From positions 1 through 20,237 of the forward strand of contig CAJTZC010000022.1 in the NCBI GenBank assembly GCA_910583745.1: a DNA stretch of 20,237 nt. The letters run 5' to 3'. The stretch's first letter is position 1. Every line of letters begins with the position of its first letter. The notes beneath the pieces are model-generated. The model was given only the letters and a program-made list of their open reading frames with translations, made no database searches and had not been told where the DNA came from. The DNA comes from an uncultured Bacilli bacterium. Lineage in GTDB: Bacteria > Bacillota_I > Bacilli_A > RF39 > UBA660. A program made the translations under genes and the position numbers. This document shows positions 1 to 6,635 of the stretch, piece by piece.

Positions 1-14
1 TCCGGATAGAACAC

Positions 15-44
15 AAGGTCCGGATATATAGAAAGAGGGACCTT
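15..44 (+). promoter_or_regulatory. hairpin overlapping the ribosome binding site of the first gene
   Basis: AAGGTCC (15-21) is the exact reverse complement of GGACCTT (38-44). In RNA these would pair around a 16-nt loop. The Shine-Dalgarno-like AGAGGGA (34-40) lies partly in the loop and partly in the right arm, so folding could limit translation of the gene starting at 50. An 8-bp direct repeat, TCCGGATA, also occurs at 1-8 and 19-26. The stem is short and the effect is inferred. Confidence 0.35.
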
Positions 45-49
45 TTAAC

Positions 50-1639
50 ATGCAAGAAAATAGGAAAGAATCGACAAAAAGAGTCATTATTTATACAGTG
101 ATGGTTGTAGCTGTTGTGGCGGTGACCTTAAGTTTAAGTTCGGCGTTTTTCCAGTCGTCGATAGGAACAGAGGCAGAGGAGAAAATCGTACTAAGAGCAG
201 GCAATTTGGCTCTAACATTCAGAGATAACGACGAGACAGTAGAAAATACCGAAAGAGCTTGGACTTTAGGAGATAGCGTCGAAAAAGAGTTTTTAATAGA
301 GAATACAGGTACGGCGACTGCTTATGCAAAGATAAATTGGGAAAATTTAATCAATACCTATATGGCGGAGTCTTTAACTTATACATTAGAAGAGAAAACC
401 GATGAAGTAGGTTCAACCTATAAAAAAGTAGAGACACCTTTTAAAAATGTACCGAGAAGTGAGACGGCTTCGACTTTGCTTTTGGCAGAACACTTAGCCA
501 TTCCAGTAGGGCATACGTATATCTATCGGTTGAGAATAACATTTGAGAACTTACCAGATGTAGACCAAACTCCGGATGTAAATGCGAAGTTTATAACGAA
601 ATTTGTACTAAAAGAGAGCACTAAAAAGAAGACAACCGAAGATAAGCTTGCAGATTTAAATATAAAGATAAGCGAAACAAATCCAACAAGTTTTTATGTA
701 TCAGCAAACACCGATGAGACAGAAAATGGTCTTTTCAGTATGGAAGATGACTATGGAATGAGCTACTACTATCGAGGAACTGCCCCAAATAATTATTTTC
801 GATTCGGTCGTAATGCGGCAGGAGAAGACATGTGGTGGAGAATCATCCGGTTTAACGGAAATGGCACAATCAGAATAATATATGATGGTACAGGATTAGC
901 AGGGTCTAATACTTACTCGCCTAATTATGCTTTACAGGAAAGATGGTATAAAGATGGAGATTATTCCTTCGATGTAAAATATATCGGTTGGATGTATGGA
1001 GGACAACTCGGAGAAGTAAGTACGAGTAAAGAAGAAGCTCAGAAAAATGAGACAGATTCTTGGATAAAGACGAAGGTAGATGAATGGTATAAAACGAATA
1101 TCGTCGACACTGGATATGGAAGCTTTGTGGGAGATGCAATTTTTTGTAATGATAGGAGTACTCCGGGGAAAGTAGCAACCGGATTAAATAACGATACAGG
1201 ATTAGGTTATGGGAATAAAACTACGGGGTACGGAGCCTATGCGAGATTAGGAATTGGCAGCACGACAAGTCCAAACTATAAAAATCCAAAGCCACAATTT
1301 ACATGTCCACAAGAAAATGACCGGTTTACAGTGGAAGAGACGAGTGGAGGAAATGGGGCATTGACCTATCCGGTAGGTCTCATTACTATGGATGAAGCCA
1401 TAACGGGAGGTGTTGGATATGTGTCAGACACTCTTAAACATTATTTAAAAAAAGTAGGAGCGTATTGGACGATGTCGCCTTATTATTCATTCACTATGTT
1501 CTCTTTGCTGTCAGGAGAATACGAGTATTATAGTATCGATGAATCTCATCGTGTGGCGCCGGTCATTAACCTTAAAGCCGAGTATTTAAGTCAGTTCCGT
1601 GGAAAAGGCACCATCGATGACCCGTATTATCTCGATTGA
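50..1639 (+). CDS. anchored surface protein: TasA/CalY-like N-terminal part plus YYYRG/WRIIR C-terminal domain
   Basis: This 529-residue protein is probably exported. After a basic start (ESTKRV) comes a hydrophobic segment at about residues 11-33, with no lipobox, fitting a signal peptide or N-terminal anchor. Residues about 45-195 (LRAGNLALTF, then an ENTGTATAYAKI segment) resemble the beta-sandwich of TasA/camelysin-like Firmicute surface proteins. A lysine-rich linker (KKKTTEDK) follows. Residues about 230-529 form a domain with YYYRGTAPNNYFRFG, WWRIIRFNGNGTIRIIYDG, a WTMSP segment, RVAPVINLKAE and a terminal GKGTIDDPYYL. I associate this pattern with large surface-protein families of uncultured Bacilli; its function is unknown to me. 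No LPXTG is present. The start is chosen from the AGAGGGA motif 9 bases upstream of the ATG. A role at the cell surface or in the matrix is inferred; the N-terminal family match is moderate. Confidence 0.7.
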   Translation: MQENRKESTKRVIIYTVMVVAVVAVTLSLSSAFFQSSIGTEAEEKIVLRAGNLALTFRDNDETVENTERAWTLGDSVEKEFLIENTGTATAYAKINWENLINTYMAESLTYTLEEKTDEVGSTYKKVETPFKNVPRSETASTLLLAEHLAIPVGHTYIYRLRITFENLPDVDQTPDVNAKFITKFVLKESTKKKTTEDKLADLNIKISETNPTSFYVSANTDETENGLFSMEDDYGMSYYYRGTAPNNYFRFGRNAAGEDMWWRIIRFNGNGTIRIIYDGTGLAGSNTYSPNYALQERWYKDGDYSFDVKYIGWMYGGQLGEVSTSKEEAQKNETDSWIKTKVDEWYKTNIVDTGYGSFVGDAIFCNDRSTPGKVATGLNNDTGLGYGNKTTGYGAYARLGIGSTTSPNYKNPKPQFTCPQENDRFTVEETSGGNGALTYPVGLITMDEAITGGVGYVSDTLKHYLKKVGAYWTMSPYYSFTMFSLLSGEYEYYSIDESHRVAPVINLKAEYLSQFRGKGTIDDPYYLD

Positions 1640-1651
1640 TTGAAAAAAAGT

Positions 1652-1684
1652 AAAAGAGAAAATGTGTTGCTTTTCTCTTTTTTG
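1652..1684. terminator. bidirectional intrinsic terminator between convergent genes
   Basis: AAAAGAGAAAA (1652-1662) and TTTTCTCTTTT (1671-1681) form a perfect 11-bp stem with an 8-nt loop. A T-run closes it on the plus strand, and an upstream A-run (1643-1649) gives T-rich sequence on the minus strand. It sits between the surface-protein gene and the oppositely oriented polymerase gene, so it can end both transcripts. Confidence 0.8.
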
Positions 1685-1701
1685 CTGTAATTTTCAATGG
1701 T

Positions 1702-2967
1702 CTATTCTCGATGGCCCCCTATTTTTTTATTGCGTTCTATCATTGTCGAATCTTTTAGAAGATTGGAGGCTTTGATAATCGAATTTTTGCCATATTTGTT
1801 TTTTATCTTGTCTACTGCTCGATTGATATTGTCTTTTTTTAATTTTTCTTCAAATGGTTCAAATAGATTCAATTGTTCGATGGTGTCGTTTTCGAGACTA
1901 CTTAAGCTGATGTTTACTTTACGTATAGGATAGTCTTCATAAAACTTTTGAAACATGGTATTGCATATCGAGTAGATGGTATCTTTGTCATTCGTGGAAG
2001 CTTGAAGTCGTCGAGAATGATAAAAACCACCCCCATATGTTTTAGAATAACCAATTCCGAAACCTATCACATTGCACTTTTTATGACTGCGACGGAGACG
2101 AAACGTTAAGACCTCTATCATTTCACGAATGATTATCTGGATATTTTCGTCGTTGTAGTCTTTGAAGAGGACTTGGCTGTGTCCATACGATTTGTCTTTG
2201 GAATCTACATTAAAGTCTGAAATTCTTGCGAGGTCGATGCCGTTCGCATGGTTCCAGAGTTCCTCTCCCATGATTCCATATTTACTCTTCAATTTTTTGA
2301 TATCATAATTCGCTAAATCGCCAATCGTCTTGATTCCTAAAAGATTGAGATTCCTTTCCATGCGACGACCGATGCCCCAAAATTCACTTAATGGCGTAAT
2401 CGGCCACATCTTGTTTTGTATGTCGTCATACGTCCATTTGGCGATGCCGTCTTTGGTATGCTTCGCCTCTATGTCCATCGAGATTTTGGCGAGGAGCATG
2501 TTTGGACCGATTCCCGCTGAACTCAAAAGGCCTGTTTCCTCATGAATTTTATCGACAATCTTTTTTGTAAGTTGATAGTCTGTCAGGTTATAGAGCTTCA
2601 GGTAATCTGTAACATCTAAAAAACTTTCATCGATGGAATAGACGTGAATGTCTTCTGGGCTGATGAAATCTTGAAAAATGGAGATGACTTTTTTGCTGTA
2701 TTCAACGTATTTGCTCATTCTCGGTGGCACCGTCGTAAATTTTATTTTGCTCGGTATCTCAAATATTCTAGTTCTAGAGCCGACCCCTAATGATTTCATG
2801 TAGGGAGTGACTGCTAGAGTCATCGCGCCATTGCGGTTCGGTTCTGCGACGACGAGAGGCGTAGTATAGGGATCCAATCCACGTTCGACGCATTCTACAG
2901 TGGCGTAGAATGATTTCATATCGATGACGACGATGCTCCTTTTTGGAAATGATTCGTAGTTTATCAT
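1702..2967 (-). CDS. Y-family translesion DNA polymerase, UvrX/UmuC type
   Basis: A 421-residue error-prone DNA polymerase expected to bypass lesions that stop the replicative enzyme. The palm motif VVIDMKSFYATVE (catalytic Asp16) and YSIDESFLD (Asp113-Glu114) supply the metal-binding acidic residues. GIGPNMLLAKI and EFWGIGRRMERNL mark the palm/thumb and helix-hairpin-helix region. A little-finger domain follows, and QLNLF at 365-369 matches a beta-clamp binding motif. The ending (NLLKDSTM... NKKIGGHRE) is typical of the UvrX/YqjW branch rather than DinB. Start: CAT at 2965-2967 (minus strand), with AAGGAGG (complement of 2977-2983) 9 bases upstream. It is monocistronic, converging on the gene to its left. 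UvrX genes are often paired with a YolD-like gene; none is visible here. No canonical LexA box was found, although a dyad with CGAAC/GTTTG arms lies about 130 bp upstream. Confidence 0.9.
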   Translation of the reverse strand: MINYESFPKRSIVVIDMKSFYATVECVERGLDPYTTPLVVAEPNRNGAMTLAVTPYMKSLGVGSRTRIFEIPSKIKFTTVPPRMSKYVEYSKKVISIFQDFISPEDIHVYSIDESFLDVTDYLKLYNLTDYQLTKKIVDKIHEETGLLSSAGIGPNMLLAKISMDIEAKHTKDGIAKWTYDDIQNKMWPITPLSEFWGIGRRMERNLNLLGIKTIGDLANYDIKKLKSKYGIMGEELWNHANGIDLARISDFNVDSKDKSYGHSQVLFKDYNDENIQIIIREMIEVLTFRLRRSHKKCNVIGFGIGYSKTYGGGFYHSRRLQASTNDKDTIYSICNTMFQKFYEDYPIRKVNISLSSLENDTIEQLNLFEPFEEKLKKDNINRAVDKIKNKYGKNSIIKASNLLKDSTMIERNKKIGGHRE

Positions 2968-2991
2968 TGGATTAGGCCTCCTTCCAGTATT

Positions 2992-3020
2992 ATTATATAA
3001 AAATAACCGTGCTTAATCAA
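2992..3020 (-). promoter_or_regulatory. sigma-A-type promoter of the UvrX-like polymerase gene
   Basis: On the minus strand, TTGATT (complement of 3015-3020) is followed after exactly 17 bases by TATAAT (complement of 2992-2997). Transcription would begin near 2985, just before the AAGGAGG ribosome binding site, leaving a very short leader. Confidence 0.7.
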
Positions 3021-3023
3021 TTT

Positions 3024-3088
3024 AAAAAGACAGACTTACCAGGCCTCTAAACCAAAAGTTAGAGAAGACCCCAAACGTAAGTCTGTCT
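3024..3088 (-). terminator. large terminator-like hairpin on the minus strand (possible end of a small RNA)
   Basis: A perfect 12-bp inverted repeat, AGACAGACTTAC (3028-3039) and GTAAGTCTGTCT (3077-3088), encloses 37 bases that contain a smaller stem, CTCTAA (3045-3050)/TTAGAG (3059-3064). Read on the minus strand, the stem is followed directly by five Ts (A-run 3024-3028), the layout of an intrinsic terminator. It ends just before the -35 box of the polymerase gene. No annotated minus-strand gene lies upstream for it to terminate, so it may end a small unannotated RNA or shield the promoter from read-through. It was not matched to any riboswitch I know. Confidence 0.5.
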
Positions 3089-3090
3089 AG

Positions 3091-3125
3091 AGATGATACA
3101 AACATATTTCGAGTTCGTATCATCT
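3091..3125. repeat. dyad-symmetric element, possible operator or RNA stem-loop
   Basis: AGATGATAC (3091-3099) and GTATCATCT (3117-3125) are perfect inverted repeats. After one mismatch the symmetry continues with AAC/GTT (3101-3103/3113-3115). On the minus strand this reads GATACGAAC, 9 bases, GTTTGTATC. It lies in the divergent gap between the polymerase and Rpn-like genes and could be a protein-binding site or a second hairpin of a small RNA ending at 3024. The rest of the 326-bp gap (3126-3230) is very AT-rich, with nothing else I can name. Confidence 0.4.
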
Positions 3126-3230
3126 ATAAATATTATGGACAAAAATATTTTTATTATGCATTTTTTTAAAAAATTTATTAAAACTTTAATAAATAATGGT
3201 TTTTGGATGAGAAAAATAAGATTTATCCGG

Positions 3231-3289
3231 TATAATAAATAGTAGGAGGGTAAAAACTTAGGGTTCAAATAAATGTGATAGAAAGGAGG
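3231..3289 (+). promoter_or_regulatory. -10 box and ribosome binding site of the Rpn-like gene
   Basis: TATAAT occurs at 3231-3236 without a clear -35 box at normal spacing. A strong AAAGGAGG at 3282-3289 ends 4 bases before the ATG at 3294 and fixes that start. The leader between them would be about 50 bases. Confidence 0.5.
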
Positions 3290-3293
3290 AAAA

Positions 3294-4271
3294 ATGTCTG
3301 GGATAGCAGAAAAAACTAGGGAGCAGTCAAAAGTAGATGTCAGTAAGGAAGATATTTACTTAAAAGGGCACGATTCCCATTCGATGTTTCAGGTTCAAAA
3401 TGTGAAATACGATAGGTCGATTAAAACTAGAAATTTCGATGGTGAGCAAATCAGTTTGTTTTATGACAGAATGTTTAAGGCTATGTTCCAAAATCAAAAG
3501 AGAGTGAAATTTCCAGCAAAATTTCTCTCTTACTTTCTCGACTTGGAGTATGAGGAGATTTTAAAAAATCTGAAATATCGGAAAAGCGAATTCGATTTGG
3601 ATACCGTGGACGATAAGAATAGCCAAGGCGACTTTGTGGTAGGAATTGGAAATACTCTTGTCAATATCGAGTGTAACAATACATGTGTCATGTATAGAAA
3701 TTTAGATTATATGGACAGACTTTCCAGAAAGAAAGTAAAAATACGAAGATATTACGACTTTCAAAGAGTGATAGCTATAAACTTAAATAATTATTATCGA
3801 GAAGGTATGGGAATATACGACGTGAATTTTAGGTCAAATAAGAACGGAAAGATAATTATTTACAAAGTTTCGTTAGATATCTATGTTCCCAAAATAGTTG
3901 AAAAAATGTATAATGAAGGTGTAAAAAGTTTGTCAGAAGCAGAAAAGTGTATTTTAGTTATGGTTTTGACAGACAAAAAATTGGTAAAACAGTTAGCGAA
4001 AGGAGATAAAATTATGGAAGAATACGTAGAGGAAGCAGAGTTTGTGCGAAGTGATTATCCTTTGGAGGCCTATGACCATGAGCAGGATTGGATAGATGGC
4101 CAAATGGAAATTGCTAAAGCAGAGGGCCGTGAGGAAGGCCGTGAGGAAGCACAGGCTGAAAGATTTAATGTTGCAAAAAACATGGTAAACAAAGGTATCG
4201 ATTTCAATACAATTGTAGAATGTTTTCATTTTTCACCCATTGAATCTGAAAAACTAAAACTTATGCTTTAG
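3294..4271 (+). CDS. Rpn-family PD-(D/E)XK nuclease / putative transposase
   Basis: A 325-residue protein with the layout of the Rpn recombination-promoting nuclease group (PD-(D/E)XK fold, often labelled putative transposase). FYDRMFKAMF (about 56-65) matches the conserved entry segment. The core is GDFVVGIGNTLVNIECNNT, with Asp113 and Glu126; the family usually has ExQ where this protein has E126-C-N128. VYRN-like and YYDFQRVIAINLNNY segments follow. The C-terminus has the usual EGREEGREEAQAER helix and a helix-turn-helix-like tail (FNTIVECFHFSPIESEKL). A 12-bp unit, GGCCGTGAGGAA, is repeated in tandem at 4125-4136 and 4137-4148 and encodes the GREE repeat. It is monocistronic with its own terminator. 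These proteins promote RecA-independent recombination in E. coli; whether this one still cuts DNA is open because of the changed motif residue. Confidence 0.75.
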   Translation: MSGIAEKTREQSKVDVSKEDIYLKGHDSHSMFQVQNVKYDRSIKTRNFDGEQISLFYDRMFKAMFQNQKRVKFPAKFLSYFLDLEYEEILKNLKYRKSEFDLDTVDDKNSQGDFVVGIGNTLVNIECNNTCVMYRNLDYMDRLSRKKVKIRRYYDFQRVIAINLNNYYREGMGIYDVNFRSNKNGKIIIYKVSLDIYVPKIVEKMYNEGVKSLSEAEKCILVMVLTDKKLVKQLAKGDKIMEEYVEEAEFVRSDYPLEAYDHEQDWIDGQMEIAKAEGREEGREEAQAERFNVAKNMVNKGIDFNTIVECFHFSPIESEKLKLML

Positions 4272-4280
4272 AATAATGAG

Positions 4281-4312
4281 AGATAAGGATTTGATGACAC
4301 CTTATCTTTTTT
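4281..4312 (+). terminator. intrinsic terminator of the Rpn-like gene
   Basis: AGATAAGG (4281-4288) pairs with CCTTATCT (4300-4307) around an 11-nt loop and runs into six Ts (4307-4312). It separates this gene from the priA promoter. Confidence 0.8.
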
Positions 4313-4342
4313 GTTAGCTTGAACAATTTCCACGATAAAAAT

Positions 4343-4371
4343 TTGAGAAAGAAAAGCGTTTGTGGTATTAT
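4343..4371 (+). promoter_or_regulatory. sigma-A-type promoter of priA
   Basis: TTGAGA (4343-4348), a 17-base spacer and TATTAT (4366-4371). Transcription would start near 4378, about 16 bases before the ATG at 4394. This rules out the in-frame ATG at 4319, which lies upstream of the promoter. Confidence 0.65.
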
Positions 4372-4393
4372 CTATATGAAGGGATGTGAGACG

Positions 4394-6583
4394 ATGTATG
4401 CAGAAGTTTTGATCGAATACAAAGTCAAGAGTTTGGATAGAAGTTTCACATATGAAGTTCCAGAGAGACTGAGGGATATCATCCAAGTCGGAATGAAAGT
4501 CAGCGTTCCTTTTGGAAATGGAGATTCCCTAATAAATGGATTCGTGACAAACCTCAAATACGATTCCAATCTCGGAAATCTTAAAAAAATCGTCGACATT
4601 ACCGATACAGAACTCGTGTTAAATGAAGAGCTCATGAAGCTGGGTCAATATCTTTCTGACACGACGCTTTGCACTCTCATCAGTGCCTATCAGACTATGT
4701 TGCCATCGAGTTTGAAGATAAAAACTATTCAGTCTAATTTTCAGAAGTATGAGACCTATCTGAAACTCAAGATGCCTAAAGAATTCATTAAAAGCTATCT
4801 GACTGAACTCAAAGGGAAAAACCAAATAGAACTCTTACAAGTTCTCTTAGAAACAGAAAAGGTGTTAAAAAAAGACTTCAGTCCAAGTACTGTCAAAACT
4901 CTTTTAAATAAAGGTCTCATCGAAGAAGAAAAAGTCTCTACCTATCGAATCGACCGAGAAGATGTGAAAGATTCCAAAAAGATCACTTTAACGGTCGACC
5001 AACAGAACTGTTATGACGAAGTCGTGGCCAATTTGCATGTCGCGAATACTTATCTTCTCCACGGAGTGACTGGGTCTGGGAAGACTGAGGTGTACATGCA
5101 TCTCATCGAGAAAGTCGTAAAGTCTTCAAAGTGTGCCATCATGCTCGTGCCAGAAATTACTCTGAGTATGCAAATAGTCAATAACTTTTATAGAAGATTC
5201 GGAAGTGATGTCGCTATTTTACACAGTGCCCTTTCTCAAGGCGAAAAATACGACGAATACTTGAAAATTATGCGAGGCGACGCCCACATCATTGTCGGAA
5301 CGCGAAGCGCTATATTTGCACCGATTAAACATTTAGGTATCATCATCATCGACGAAGAACAGAGTGAATCTTACAAACAGGACAATACCCCTCGATACAA
5401 CGCGATAGATATAGCAAAGTGGCGGAGTGACTACCATAAAATCCCTCTCGTTTTGGGAAGTGCCACGCCGACTTTTGAGACGTATGCGAGAAGTTTGAAA
5501 GGCGTCTATAAGCTCTTGACATTGCCTAAGCGAGTCAACGATGCCAAGTTGCCCGTCGTCAAAGTCGTCGATATGGCCGAGGAAGCGAAGTGCCGCAGTA
5601 TGGTACTCAGTCGCTATCTTAAAGAACGACTTCAAGAGAGATTAGAAGCGCAGGAGCAAAGTATTCTTTTATTGAATAGAAGAGGTTTCGGAACTCTCGT
5701 CTCTTGTTCTGCCTGCGGTTATACTTTCAAATGTCCTAACTGTGATATCACGTTGACGTTTCATAAGTCTTCGAATGCCCTAAGGTGTCACTACTGCGGA
5801 TACTTTTTGAAGAAGCCCGCACTCTGTCCCGAGTGTAAAATGCCCGAGATTAAAGATGCAGGGCTGGGAACCGAAAAATTGGAAGAACAGTTGCATAAGA
5901 TTTACCCGGAGGCGAGAATCGTCAGAATGGATGCCGATACGACGTCAAAAAAGGGAAGTCATGAGAAAATCATACAAGATTTTAAAGAAGAGAAGTACGA
6001 CATACTCTTGGGCACACAGATGATAAGCAAAGGTCTCGACTTTCCTAAAGTCACGTTGGTCGGTGTCATCAGTGCCGATGCGAGTTTGAATATTCCAGAT
6101 TTCCGCAGTGGTGAGAGAACTTTTGCTCTCTTATCGCAGGTAGCAGGTCGCGCTGGAAGAAGCGGTTTAGAGAGTGAAGTCGTCATTCAAACGTACAATC
6201 CCGACAATTTTACAATCAAGATGGTCGAGGTGGGGACTTTTTTGAAAAATTACCAGTACGAGATGAGCATAAGAAAAAAACTCAAGTACCCCCCATACTT
6301 TTATCTCGTCGGAATAAAAGTTTGCAGTAAAGTCTATGAAGACGCGAGTATCGAAGCGACGAAGGTCTATCAACATTTGAAAGCGACGATCGATACCGAA
6401 TCGATTATTTTAGGTCCGACGACCGCGGGTGTCTTCCGAATCAATAGTATTTATCGGTTCCAATTGGTCATAAAATATCGGCACGACGAGAAGCTGGTCG
6501 ATGCTTTGAAACAAATCGACGCGATGTTTATCAATCACAAGACGGTCTATTTAGAAATCGATATGAACCCTTACTATATATAA
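4394..6583 (+). CDS. priA: primosomal protein N' (replication restart helicase PriA)
   Basis: A 729-residue 3'-to-5' DNA helicase that recognises stalled forks and reloads the replisome. MYAEVLIEYKVKSLDRSFTYEVP opens the N-terminal 3'-DNA-binding domain. Walker A is GVTGSGKTE (about 228-236). The DEXH box reads IIIDEEQSESYKQDNTPRYN (DEEQ at about 319-322), where PriA normally has DEEH. VLGSATPTFETY is motif III. Eight cysteines from Cys438 (CSAC, CPNC, CHYC, CPEC) form the two zinc sites inserted in the second helicase lobe. GTQMISKGLDFPKVTLVG and QVAGRAGRSG are motifs V and VI. The start at 4394 is chosen because a good promoter lies just upstream and the protein then begins as the family does; a longer frame from 4319 would add 25 unrelated residues. 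The ribosome binding site is weak (GGGATGTGAG). The helD-like gene follows after 52 bases with no evident terminator. Confidence 0.95.
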   Translation: MYAEVLIEYKVKSLDRSFTYEVPERLRDIIQVGMKVSVPFGNGDSLINGFVTNLKYDSNLGNLKKIVDITDTELVLNEELMKLGQYLSDTTLCTLISAYQTMLPSSLKIKTIQSNFQKYETYLKLKMPKEFIKSYLTELKGKNQIELLQVLLETEKVLKKDFSPSTVKTLLNKGLIEEEKVSTYRIDREDVKDSKKITLTVDQQNCYDEVVANLHVANTYLLHGVTGSGKTEVYMHLIEKVVKSSKCAIMLVPEITLSMQIVNNFYRRFGSDVAILHSALSQGEKYDEYLKIMRGDAHIIVGTRSAIFAPIKHLGIIIIDEEQSESYKQDNTPRYNAIDIAKWRSDYHKIPLVLGSATPTFETYARSLKGVYKLLTLPKRVNDAKLPVVKVVDMAEEAKCRSMVLSRYLKERLQERLEAQEQSILLLNRRGFGTLVSCSACGYTFKCPNCDITLTFHKSSNALRCHYCGYFLKKPALCPECKMPEIKDAGLGTEKLEEQLHKIYPEARIVRMDADTTSKKGSHEKIIQDFKEEKYDILLGTQMISKGLDFPKVTLVGVISADASLNIPDFRSGERTFALLSQVAGRAGRSGLESEVVIQTYNPDNFTIKMVEVGTFLKNYQYEMSIRKKLKYPPYFYLVGIKVCSKVYEDASIEATKVYQHLKATIDTESIILGPTTAGVFRINSIYRFQLVIKYRHDEKLVDALKQIDAMFINHKTVYLEIDMNPYYI

Positions 6584-6635
6584 TTAAAGACAGAAAAATT
6601 AGAAAATTTAACATAGAAAGCAAGAGGTGCTACAC

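Noticed and set aside
3028..3088. Inverted repeat read as ends of a transposable element moved by the Rpn-like protein
   Set aside because: There is no second copy, no target-site duplication and no open frame between the arms. The T-run on the minus strand fits a terminator better.
4319..4393. Longer N-terminus of PriA from the ATG at 4319
   Set aside because: The likely promoter (4343-4371) lies inside this stretch, and the extra residues do not resemble PriA.
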